This document shows, in pieces, positions 15,951-23,848 of a stretch of DNA of 64,000 nt; positions within the stretch are counted from its first letter, which is position 1; every line of letters begins with the position of its first letter. Origin of the DNA: Candidatus Fermentithermobacillaceae bacterium. Lineage in GTDB: Bacteria; Bacillota; Sulfobacillia; Fermentithermobacillales; Fermentithermobacillaceae. The notes under the pieces were generated by a model. That model was given only the letters and a program-made list of their open reading frames with translations. It was not told the origin of the DNA and ran no database searches. A program made the position numbers and the translations under genes. The stretch is taken from contig DUQH01000082.1 of the NCBI GenBank assembly GCA_012837895.1, forward strand, positions 1 through 64,000, written 5' to 3'.

Positions 15951-17846
15951 CTATCTCCTGAATAAACCGAAGAGACCGCCACGTTTCTTCCCTCCTTGTG
16001 TGTCTTCCTCTTTAGCCGGGAAGCGCTTCTGCAGCTCGTAAACAGGCTCCATGGGATAAGCGTTCATAGTTTCAAACCACGAAGTCAGTTTCTTGATCCG
16101 CTCGGAACCGCTCTCGGGCAACTCTATAGGACGGCCCCTGCCATCTAACACGATTCCCACGAGCCCTCCGTGAAGTTCAGTTTCAAAGATAGTACCCCTG
16201 CCTGCACCCACATCTATACGCCCGCCGTTAGGTACAAGCTTGCATGATACAGTGTCGCCCACTTCCAAAGAAATCACCTTGAGATCACCTGCTGTGATCT
16301 GGTGCTCCTGGACCTCTCCGCCGGGCATGGCAATGTGAATGGTAGCCAAAACACCGTTCCTGGGTGCAGGACCGACAGGCGCCACGACTGTACCAAGCCT
16401 CACCAGACAGTCTTTATCAAACACCTCAGCAGCAATTTCCGGATATACAGAAGAAAGTACTCCAAGGTGAGGCATCATGAAGATAGAGTCCACAGCTAAC
16501 TGTGTGACGCCTTCAGGCTGGAAAGCATCTATGAGCATGAGTGCAGCTTGCTGCCGCCTGGGGGCATGTGACAGCACACCGCCTGAACCCACCAGCATGT
16601 CAAGCTCCATCATATTGATAATGTCACGTCCGGAAGCTTTTGTAACCCCGGACTCGCGGCCAAATCCTACTTTTTCTTCCTCGACTTTTTTCGCAAGGCT
16701 CTTGTGGTGTTCAAAACTCAACCGCAGGGCTTCCCTTGCAAGCGCGTGCTCGACCACAAGGTGGTAGACGGTCTGGGGTATTGTGGTGGGCCTAACCATC
16801 TTGTTGGCAATCCAGTCTGAAATCTGGGACTGGTCCATGCTGAAAGGCACCCATCGCAGGATATTATCGAAACCTGCCTCCTCAAGCACATTGCATATTG
16901 AATAGCTCATTCCCAGGTTCGCAGACACTGTCCTGGTAAAGGTATCTTCGAAGTTGGAAAATACGTCAGTTGTCGCCCCGCCAATATCCACGCCTATAAT
17001 GCTTTGGTTGTTCTGTTCGGCCAGAACCATGATGAGTTTTCCCACAGCGCCGGGTGTGGGCATAATCGTTGTATCCACCAGTTCCATGAGTTCACCGTAT
17101 CCGGGAGCTTGAGCCATCACGTGGTTCATAAAGAGATCATGTATGGCTTCCCTGGCGGGCCCAAGGTTCTCAATGTCGTGACGCGGCCTGAGATTTGGGA
17201 CCAAATGCACGTCCATTGTATCTCCACATATTTGCATCACAATATCCTGGGCGTCTTTGTTGCCCGCATAAATAAGGGGCAGCTTATAAGTAGCACCAAA
17301 GCGAGGCTGGGGGTTAGCCTGTTTGATAATCTCTGCAATCAACGCCAGATATGCAACAGAACCTCCGTCTACGCCGCCTGACACCAGGATGATGTCAGGA
17401 CGCAGCTCAGTGATTCTGGTTATTTGCTCTGATTGTGATCTTCCGTCGTCTACTGATATGACATCAAGCACTACCGCCCCTGCGCCTAGGGCTGCCCTAT
17501 GAGCTGAACTGGCACTGATAGACTTAACCAGGCCAGCCACCATCATCTGAAGCCCGCCTCCGGCCGAAGACGTAGAAACGTACATATCTACACCTTTTTG
17601 GCCGTCTTTCGGCCTAATCAGGTTACCTTCCTCATCAAGAAGTGGCCTGTCTATTAGTTCTTCTACCCGCCTTATAGCTTTCTTCACACCGATCATCACG
17701 TTTTCCCATGGGGCTTCCACTGTCGTGGGCATTTCGCCGCGGGTGACCAGCCGGTATTCATCGCCTATCTTCTCAATAAGAATAGCTTTGGTGGTAGTAG
17801 AACCAACGTCTGTGGCCAAAATAGACTCAACTCTTCTGTCTTCCAT
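15951..17846 (-). CDS. MutL-family (glutamate mutase accessory) ASKHA ATPase, copy 2
   Basis: 631 aa from the ATG at 17846 (SD AAGGAGGGA). ASKHA loops: ATDVGSTTTKAILIEK near residue 13 and IGVDIGGATTDVFS near 300. It aligns with copy 1 along its whole length (STSSAGGGLQMMVAG, GAGA-VLDVISVDDGR, MPTPGAVG, LSHAPRRQQAALMLIDAFQPE), so the two are full-length paralogs. The C-terminus has an extra basic tail rich in Lys, Gly and Phe. As with copy 1, no mutase partner is present locally. Upstream is the two-helix membrane protein, downstream the 440-aa partner. Confidence 0.9.
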   Translation of the reverse strand: MEDRRVESILATDVGSTTTKAILIEKIGDEYRLVTRGEMPTTVEAPWENVMIGVKKAIRRVEELIDRPLLDEEGNLIRPKDGQKGVDMYVSTSSAGGGLQMMVAGLVKSISASSAHRAALGAGAVVLDVISVDDGRSQSEQITRITELRPDIILVSGGVDGGSVAYLALIAEIIKQANPQPRFGATYKLPLIYAGNKDAQDIVMQICGDTMDVHLVPNLRPRHDIENLGPAREAIHDLFMNHVMAQAPGYGELMELVDTTIMPTPGAVGKLIMVLAEQNNQSIIGVDIGGATTDVFSNFEDTFTRTVSANLGMSYSICNVLEEAGFDNILRWVPFSMDQSQISDWIANKMVRPTTIPQTVYHLVVEHALAREALRLSFEHHKSLAKKVEEEKVGFGRESGVTKASGRDIINMMELDMLVGSGGVLSHAPRRQQAALMLIDAFQPEGVTQLAVDSIFMMPHLGVLSSVYPEIAAEVFDKDCLVRLGTVVAPVGPAPRNGVLATIHIAMPGGEVQEHQITAGDLKVISLEVGDTVSCKLVPNGGRIDVGAGRGTIFETELHGGLVGIVLDGRGRPIELPESGSERIKKLTSWFETMNAYPMEPVYELQKRFPAKEEDTQGGKKRGGLFGLFRR

Positions 17847-17958
17847 ACCAGATCCCTCCTTGCTCCCCCTGTCACCAATCAAAAGTCAACCAAAGGCCAA
17901 TCAAAGATCAAAAAACAATGCCCTGATAAAAGCCATTCTGGAGGCAGTGTAGTGCTGA

Positions 17959-18648
17959 TTAGTCTTTCGAGCGTAATCTGCGGATGCGCCTAATCGCTGA
18001 TCGCAGCCCGCCTTTTTCTTCCTTCGCCTTCTGATCTGTAGACAGTGCTTCATCGAGAGGCTTCAATTTAGAGCTGACTATGCGAAGGATTTCATCTTTG
18101 TTAGAACCGTCTTGGTAATAGTAGAGAAAGATCCCCTCCTTCATACGTCCCCTGAAAGTCCGTATATCATGTGTAAGGAGCACACCGTCGGGAAACTCCC
18201 TATAGGCCATAAAAGCATTCCAAGGACGGATATCCCGTGCCAGGAACGTCCGGTAGCCCACTTTTTCCTCGGTAAGGATGAATGTGACGGGAAAGAGATA
18301 CGGAGCCAGGCGATTAAGGAATATCACTGAGATAACTGCTACAAAAAACAACTGGGGTACCGCCCAGTACGCAATGGCTATAGACCCGATAAACGAAGCA
18401 ATAACGAAAACGGCAACAAGGGGCCTTCTAGGCAGAAGCCAATTTATCCACCTGTAGAGTTCCACATCTTCCTTAGCTTCTTGTTCCTCCTCAACAGGAG
18501 CAATCTCCTTGGCCTCATCCTTGGCCTCCTGCTTGACCGCTCCTGGAGCTTTTTCCCGGGGTCTCAGGCCTCTTAGATAAGACGGCCTTCCGGCGGGTCT
18601 ACCCGGTTGGCTTTGCTCCGCTTGGCTATCCTTGTTTTTCCGCGGCAT
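17959..18648 (-). CDS. Membrane protein with two helices and PH/YcxB-like C-terminal region
   Basis: 229 aa. A charged, disordered N-terminus (about 65 residues, Glu- and Lys-rich) leads to two adjacent membrane helices near 75-118, then a beta-rich domain (FILTEEKVGYRTFLARDI, AFMAYREFPDGVLLTHD) that resembles bacterial PH/YcxB-type domains, and a basic tail. Both termini would face the cytosol. The ATG has the SD GGGAGG. It precedes MutL-2 by 112 bp; its place mirrors that of the hydrophobic 131-aa protein before MutL-1, suggesting a membrane tether for the module. Function unknown. Confidence 0.7.
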   Translation of the reverse strand: MPRKNKDSQAEQSQPGRPAGRPSYLRGLRPREKAPGAVKQEAKDEAKEIAPVEEEQEAKEDVELYRWINWLLPRRPLVAVFVIASFIGSIAIAYWAVPQLFFVAVISVIFLNRLAPYLFPVTFILTEEKVGYRTFLARDIRPWNAFMAYREFPDGVLLTHDIRTFRGRMKEGIFLYYYQDGSNKDEILRIVSSKLKPLDEALSTDQKAKEEKGGLRSAIRRIRRLRSKD

Positions 18649-18732
18649 TACAAACCTCCCTGAGAAATTGCTTCTTAAACACCATTCGACGATTTTTCAA
18701 TTTATCCTGCCGTAAACCACAGAGTACACCTG

Positions 18733-19869
18733 TCAGGCGTTCCAGCCTTTTATGATATCAAGCACCATACTGACAGGCAGCGCCATTCTGGTATTGCCAT
18801 CCCGGCCTTCCATAGTTTCTGCAGCAAACAACGAATTAAGGATGGCTTCTTCAGTGGCTTCAACTGAGGCAGCAAAAATCCTGCCGAGTTCCTGGGAATC
18901 ATCCCGCAGCCATTTGCCGGCAACAAAGGGTGACGGGTCTTTATGGGGCACGCGGTTGGCCGTGGAAAATGCTACGGCGAAATCGCCGCTTCCGTTCTGA
19001 AAAGTGGAGCCTATCCGCGCCAGCCCACCTCCGCACCTCTTGGCGATCCTGTGAAGCTGCCTGTCTGAAACAGGCACATCAGTTGCCAGCACAATCACTA
19101 TGGAACCAGGGGGAGCTTTACGCTGCATCCCCAAGCGTTTCTCCAGTTCTAACCCTACTGGGATTCCTGATACCCTCAGTTCTTTCATGCTGCCGAAGTT
19201 GGACATAACCAACACGCCTACAAACCAACTGTTTTCACCAATTTCTACGCATCTGGAAGATGTACCTATGCCCCCTTTGAAACCAAAGCACGACATTCCG
19301 GTACCGCCCCCCACGTTGCCTTCAGTTACCGGCCCTGATGCGGCTTGATTCAGCGCTGACAATACGTGATGTTTTTTCACGTGCCTTCCCCTGATGTCAT
19401 TGAGGAATCCGTCGTTGCATTCAAGCACCAAGGGATTCACAGTACCGGTGGTCACACCGATGTCAGGGTTGAGTTCCAGCATATATTCACAGAGGGCATC
19501 CCAAGCCTGGCCCACGCTCAAGGTATTGGTGAGCACGATAGGGGTCTCAATAACTCCCAATTCCTGGACTTGGGCAATACCTGTAGCTTTGCCAAATCCG
19601 TTTATGACATAGACAGCTCCCGGTACTTTCTCCTGGAATATATTGCCTGGATGAGGCCTGATTGCGGTTACTCCTGTTCTTACAGGCCCTTTGCCTGGAA
19701 CAAGGGGGCCTTCACCTTCTATGATGGTCGAGTGCCCTACCAGAACCCCAGGCACATCTGTAATTGCATTGTACGGCCCTGCCGGCAGCGTTCCTATAGA
19801 AATTCCAACATCCCTGCATCTAGGCTTGCTTGAACTAATGTTGCAACCTGCCCCGGCTCCATTTGTCAT
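18733..19869 (-). CDS. S58 family (DmpA/BapA-like) N-terminal-nucleophile aminopeptidase
   Basis: 378 aa. The family includes DmpA, an L-aminopeptidase/D-esterase-amidase, and beta-aminopeptidases; they are made as precursors and self-cleave before a serine. The region GNVGGGTGMSCFGFKGG followed by GTSSR contains the expected cleavage and nucleophile site (probably before the first Ser of GTSSR). ITDVPGVLVGHSTI at the N-terminus and LATDVPVSDRQL in the C-terminal half also fit. No signal peptide is seen. It is 16 bp downstream of the C26 gene and upstream of the MutL-2 module. Its natural substrate cannot be told. Confidence 0.92.
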   Translation of the reverse strand: MTNGAGAGCNISSSKPRCRDVGISIGTLPAGPYNAITDVPGVLVGHSTIIEGEGPLVPGKGPVRTGVTAIRPHPGNIFQEKVPGAVYVINGFGKATGIAQVQELGVIETPIVLTNTLSVGQAWDALCEYMLELNPDIGVTTGTVNPLVLECNDGFLNDIRGRHVKKHHVLSALNQAASGPVTEGNVGGGTGMSCFGFKGGIGTSSRCVEIGENSWFVGVLVMSNFGSMKELRVSGIPVGLELEKRLGMQRKAPPGSIVIVLATDVPVSDRQLHRIAKRCGGGLARIGSTFQNGSGDFAVAFSTANRVPHKDPSPFVAGKWLRDDSQELGRIFAASVEATEEAILNSLFAAETMEGRDGNTRMALPVSMVLDIIKGWNA

Positions 19870-19885
19870 TGCCTGATTCCCCCAC

Positions 19886-20593
19886 TCAATCCTTGAAATT
19901 CTTGGCAGCCTCTACTAAGGCTTCGAAAGGCCTTATGAAAACACGGTTATGCTTCCACATGCATTCAGGGTGCCATTGCAGCAGGAGCACAAAATTCTTC
20001 CGGCCTTCAACCACCTCGGTAACGCCGTCAAGAGCCCTGCCTGAAACAACCAGGCCCTCTCCAGGATCACGGACTGCCTGGTGATGATACGAGTTGACCG
20101 ACAGCCGTCTTTCCCCGAAAACCTCAAAGGCCAGTGAATCTTCCTCGATGATCACTTCGTGTGTACCATGCCATCTGGGTGCCTGTTGCTGGTGTTTCAT
20201 AGCCCCGCCGAGCTGGGAAGGTATGTCCTGGATCAAAGTGCCACCGGCAGCAACGTTAACCACCTGGCATCCCCTGCATATCCCCACAACCGGCATTCCC
20301 ATGTCCAAGACTCTCCTGGCTATATGCAATTCCAGTTCATCAAGCCTTGGGTTTACACCGCCCAGTTTCAGGTGAGGCCGCTCCCCATACCGGGCCGGGT
20401 CAACATCGGCGCCGCCTGGGAACAAAATGCCATCCAGTTTGGGTAGGATTTCATCAGCTTCTTCTTTGCCCACCATAGGTATGGCCAAGGGAATCCCGCC
20501 TGCTTCCAGCACAGCAGAAACGTACGTATAGGACACGACAGACGACTCTTTCTCTTCGTTCCAACTAGCTACGATACCAATTACCGGTTTCAT
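19886..20593 (-). CDS. Class I glutamine amidotransferase-like gamma-glutamyl hydrolase (peptidase C26, PuuD-like)
   Basis: 235 aa. The nucleophile elbow is GICRGCQ (Cys near 109), and the His/Glu of the triad are in LLQWHPE. FPGGADVDPARYGE and IQDIPSQL are typical of the PuuD/gamma-glutamyl-GABA hydrolase group. Such enzymes cleave gamma-glutamyl amides. There is no synthetase domain or puu gene nearby, so the substrate is open. ATG with the SD AGGGGAGGA; 50 bp downstream of ndoA and 16 bp upstream of the S58 gene. Confidence 0.93.
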   Translation of the reverse strand: MKPVIGIVASWNEEKESSVVSYTYVSAVLEAGGIPLAIPMVGKEEADEILPKLDGILFPGGADVDPARYGERPHLKLGGVNPRLDELELHIARRVLDMGMPVVGICRGCQVVNVAAGGTLIQDIPSQLGGAMKHQQQAPRWHGTHEVIIEEDSLAFEVFGERRLSVNSYHHQAVRDPGEGLVVSGRALDGVTEVVEGRKNFVLLLQWHPECMWKHNRVFIRPFEALVEAAKNFKD

Positions 20594-20643
20594 TTCTTGT
20601 CCTCCCCTTTGAGATTTACTGCCACAAACCAGCCTTACTGCAA

Positions 20644-20994
20644 CTACAGGGGCTTTAACCCCAAGGATATTGCCAAGCCTTCATCCACTTGTGCCATAAT
20701 GTGGCTGTCAAGCTTAGCTACCCTCTTCTTAAGACGTTTCTTGTCTATTGTCCTTACTTGCTCAAGCAAGATAACTGAGTCGCGTTCAAGATTGGAGAGC
20801 TTGGCAGGGAGTTCCACATGAGTTGGGAGCCTCGCCTTTTGGATCTGGGAAGTAATCGCAGAGATGATCACTGTAGGGCTGTACTTGTTTCCAATATCGT
20901 TTTGGATGATCAAAACCGGCCTGAATCCACCCTGTTCTGAACCAAGAACAGGGTTTAGATCAGCGAAGTAAATCTCACCTCTTGAAGGCTCCAA
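20644..20994 (-). CDS. ndoA: mRNA interferase toxin NdoA (EndoA, MazF/PemK family)
   Basis: 116 aa, standard size. Begins [25 protein letters not shown] (in part: [21 protein letters not shown]), with [18 protein letters not shown] and the C-terminal [13 protein letters not shown], all hallmarks of the B. subtilis EndoA group, which cuts single-stranded mRNA at UACAU. The TTG start (20994) directly follows the antitoxin stop. In many Bacillota this pair sits beside alr and acpS; here acpS and nnr are present but alr is not. Confidence 0.96.
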   Translation of the reverse strand: MEPSRGEIYFADLNPVLGSEQGGFRPVLIIQNDIGNKYSPTVIISAITSQIQKARLPTHVELPAKLSNLERDSVILLEQVRTIDKKRLKKRVAKLDSHIMAQVDEGLAISLGLKPL

Positions 20995-21318
20995 TCAAGT
21001 TTTCCTCCATCTGGCAGATACGTCATGCCGGGAATCATCAGGGGCAAGGGCACTGTACTCGTCGGCAGGTCCCCATCTGGGAAAACAGTCGAAGTCACAA
21101 GCGATTTCTTCAGCTAAGAGCCTGTTAATCTCAGCCATTTCCAGATAGCCGTTTATCATCTGCTCCCGCATGTTCTCCTTTTTCACCTTTTCCATGTAAA
21201 AGCAACAAGCTTCACGTATAAACAACGAACGGGTCTTATTTGTTTCTACTACTATGTCGTCAATACCTGCCAATATGTCTTCAGGGAATGCTACGACCAC
21301 TCTTTTCATTCTCGCCAA
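20995..21318 (-). CDS. ndoAI: Antitoxin NdoAI (EndoAI, ribbon-helix-helix)
   Basis: About 107 aa from a TTG at 21318, 11 nt after AAGGAGG; an ATG at 21309 gives almost the same protein, and the open frame to 21372 overlaps nnr. The N-terminus (KRVVVAFPEDILAGIDDIV, RSLFIREACCFYM) is a ribbon-helix-helix DNA-binding fold and MINGYLEMAEINRLLAEE is the conserved linker of the family. It should neutralise NdoA and repress the operon. The C-terminal tail (about 30 residues) is longer than in B. subtilis. Confidence 0.9.
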   Translation of the reverse strand: MARMKRVVVAFPEDILAGIDDIVVETNKTRSLFIREACCFYMEKVKKENMREQMINGYLEMAEINRLLAEEIACDFDCFPRWGPADEYSALAPDDSRHDVSARWRKT

Positions 21319-21352
21319 GATAGGTTCGGCCTCCTTATAGCCGGCCTTCTGA

Positions 21353-23131
21353 CTACTTCTGAAACCGGTCAAATTGTTGTTCTATCAGAGCCCGGGCCTC
21401 AGGCAGACATTCAGTAATATCGCCCGCCAATATGCCGTGCGATCCCTTCCGCCTCAGGGCAGCTTCCCCCGCAAGCCCGTGCCAGAAAACCCCCAACCAG
21501 GCACTTGAATAAGAAGGGAGCCCCTGGGCAGCTAAAGCGGCGATAACTCCGGTAAGCACATCACCTGAGCCCGCAGTTGCCATGTAAGGCCCGCCTGACG
21601 TATTTACAAACAGTTTTCCTGACGGCCCGGCAGTACATGTTCCTGCGCCTTTTAGGCACACAATGCTGCTTGATTGACGCGCCGCTTCCCGGGCGCAACC
21701 AGGCCTGTCCCTTTCAATCTCTTCTACACTGACCCCGGTAAGCACTGACATTTCCCCGGGATGGGGTGTCAGGATAAAGTTTCCCTGGATACCAGCCAGA
21801 TATGACAATCCTCCCAGCTGTTTCAGGGCAAACAGCGCATCAGCGTCTACCACACAGATTTTTTTCGACACTACAGGCAGGATCTCCTTCAGAAACCCTG
21901 TCTGAAAATCCCCTCTCCCCCAGCCTGGCCCGATCACCACGGCGCCGGCTTTCTCAAGGTTCCTCCATACTAGGTCAATACACTCTTGCTCCGGGTAAAA
22001 CACACCTGACGAGCCGCAAGGCACCACCATTACCTCAGGTACCATTGATGCACACACACTGTAAGCTTCACCGGGACAAAGCAAGGTAACAGTCCCTGCT
22101 CCTGACCTGAGAGCGCTCTTGGCAGATAGCACCGCAGCTCCCGCCATGCCAACAGAGCCCGCAATTACCAGGACGTGGCCTGACATCCCTTTGTGGTGGT
22201 TCCCGCGTCTTGAGGGCAGCAAAGGACCTGCTTCGACAAAGGTGGCAGCTTTGGCAAGAATCTTGATAGGCCCATTACGTTGCCCTTCCATTGCTTCACC
22301 TACAAGCCCCCCTTGGCTTGAATCACCATCTTCAGCACAATACCGGGCTACCAGGTCAGGAGGGAAAGCAAGGTTTTCAACAATTAAGTGACCTGCATAC
22401 ATCCTGCCCGGGTAACTCAAGAGCCCTATCTTTGCAAAACCCATGGTGATCGTAAGGTCTGCCTGGATACAGGGATCATAGGCATAGCCTGTGTCGGCTG
22501 AAACACCTGAAGGTATATCACATGCAACTACCTGTGCGATTTGTGAAGTGGCCCACCTGATCGCCATATCCATGGGAAACCTGGGGCCACCTTGGCCTCC
22601 GATTCCCAGGAGGGCATCGATTATGAGGTCCGGATTACCCAGGGCGTCCAGCACTTCCTGGGGGGACATAGACTCACAGGAAAAAACCTCCACAGGATAC
22701 GATGCGAGCATCTGGTAGTTCAGATGCGCTTCGTGGGGCAGCCGGTCTTGTTTCCCGAAGAAGCCCACCTTTACATGATGCCCCCTAGCAGCCAAATGCC
22801 TGGCAGCGCAAAACCCGTCCCCGCCGTTCTGCCCCTGGCCTGCTAAGACCACAATGTTCTTGCCTCTTACCGGTACTTCCCTTACCGGGATTTTCTCTAG
22901 CACGGATTTCTCTACGGGGACTCCCTGTACCAGGGCTTGTTGCACTGTGACTGCTTGTCCCTGGGCTGATGGCCCATTTTCAAGTGTCCCGGGTCGAATC
23001 CCGGCCAACCATCTCTCACAATGGTCCGCCAGCGCTCGGCCTGCGTTTTCCATGAGGATAAGGGCGGAGACGCCCAAGCGTTGAACCATGTTATCCAATT
23101 GGCGCATTTCAGCTGCAGAAACGATAATCAT
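21353..23131 (-). CDS. nnr: Bifunctional NAD(P)H-hydrate epimerase/ADP-dependent dehydratase
   Basis: 592 aa from the ATG at 23131 (SD CAGGAG); the frame is open a further 51 codons upstream without support. Repairs hydrated NAD(P)H. The YjeF-N epimerase half has MENAGRALADHC, GQGQNGGDGFCAARHLA and DALLGIGGQG; the C-terminal ribokinase-like dehydratase half has HKGMSGHVLVIAGS, GPGWGRGD, VVDADALFAL, TPHPGEMSVLTG and ATAGSGDVLTGVIAALA. The protein is longer than the usual 490-530 aa, partly because of an insertion of about 45 residues, rich in Val/Pro, between the first epimerase helix and the GQGQNGGDG loop. Confidence 0.95.
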   Translation of the reverse strand: MIIVSAAEMRQLDNMVQRLGVSALILMENAGRALADHCERWLAGIRPGTLENGPSAQGQAVTVQQALVQGVPVEKSVLEKIPVREVPVRGKNIVVLAGQGQNGGDGFCAARHLAARGHHVKVGFFGKQDRLPHEAHLNYQMLASYPVEVFSCESMSPQEVLDALGNPDLIIDALLGIGGQGGPRFPMDMAIRWATSQIAQVVACDIPSGVSADTGYAYDPCIQADLTITMGFAKIGLLSYPGRMYAGHLIVENLAFPPDLVARYCAEDGDSSQGGLVGEAMEGQRNGPIKILAKAATFVEAGPLLPSRRGNHHKGMSGHVLVIAGSVGMAGAAVLSAKSALRSGAGTVTLLCPGEAYSVCASMVPEVMVVPCGSSGVFYPEQECIDLVWRNLEKAGAVVIGPGWGRGDFQTGFLKEILPVVSKKICVVDADALFALKQLGGLSYLAGIQGNFILTPHPGEMSVLTGVSVEEIERDRPGCAREAARQSSSIVCLKGAGTCTAGPSGKLFVNTSGGPYMATAGSGDVLTGVIAALAAQGLPSYSSAWLGVFWHGLAGEAALRRKGSHGILAGDITECLPEARALIEQQFDRFQK

Positions 23132-23280
23132 GCAACCAACTCCTGCCTGACTCCTGGATTTTGCCGGATTCTGCAATGAAACAGCTTGACCCATATTCCG
23201 GTAAGCCGGAACTACACTGTTATTCGCGGCCTGGTTAGGCCGGCGGCACGCCCGGCTTCTAAGTAACCTTCGACGGGGCT

Positions 23281-23688
23281 TCAAGTCTTGGGAATCCCAA
23301 CTGCAACGGCGACAGCTATCTCCCCGTCATGGGTGATAGAAACCTGTATGTGCGCCAGTTTGTGCCGCTCCATGAGTTCCAGCGCCCTGCCCCTTAGTTT
23401 GGCTATAGGCTGCCCAGACCCGTCGCGGTCTATTTCGATGTCGGTCCACGGTACATGAGGCCACCCCTTACCAAGCACCTTCATTACCGCTTCCTTGGCA
23501 GCTATACGCCCTGCGAACCGTTGGTACCGCCGGCATGGCCGGGCCGCAGCCAAACAGTATGTCGCCTCATCTTTGCTGAAAAGCCTTTGAACAAATTGCC
23601 GGGGCCTCTTTTCGTACATCTGCTTCACGCGGGATACAACTACTACATCCAGGCCTACACGAAGGGGTCCGAGCTTAACCACATCCAT
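23281..23688 (-). CDS. acpS: Holo-[acyl-carrier-protein] synthase
   Basis: 135 aa. Transfers 4'-phosphopantetheine from CoA to ACP. The metal/catalytic residues are in VGLDVVVVSRV (Asp) and FAGRIAAKEAVMKVLGKG (Glu); VSITHDGEIAVAVAV is the usual C-terminus. The start at 23688 is preferred: a good promoter places transcription start near 23698, so the longer frame to 23733 overlaps the promoter, and GAAAGG serves as a short SD. It heads a leftward operon acpS-nnr-ndoAI-ndoA and perhaps further. Confidence 0.92.
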   Translation of the reverse strand: MDVVKLGPLRVGLDVVVVSRVKQMYEKRPRQFVQRLFSKDEATYCLAAARPCRRYQRFAGRIAAKEAVMKVLGKGWPHVPWTDIEIDRDGSGQPIAKLRGRALELMERHKLAHIQVSITHDGEIAVAVAVGIPKT

Positions 23689-23704
23689 CACGCCTTTCAT
23701 ATAT

Positions 23705-23733
23705 ATTGCAGTCGAAACAGGGCCCTTTGTCAA
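23705..23733 (-). promoter_or_regulatory. SigA-type promoter of acpS operon
   Basis: Minus strand TTGACA (23728-23733), 17-bp spacer, TGCAAT (23705-23710). The -35 is perfect, the -10 matches 4 of 6. Expected start is about 23698, only about 10 nt before the acpS ATG. Confidence 0.55.
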
Positions 23734-23848
23734 TTAAGTATCGCTATTTGTGAGCAGGAGACGCCTAGCTGCGTATTGAAAACAACATCCGGGTTCTGAG
23801 GAAAGCTCTAGGCTAGAGTTAAGCCACAAAGACAGGAGGAGCACAACT

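Noticed and set aside
12139-17846. DNA mismatch-repair MutL
   Set aside because: No GHKL ATPase motifs; the DCGSTTTK and DIGGATTD loops mark the unrelated glutamate-mutase accessory family.
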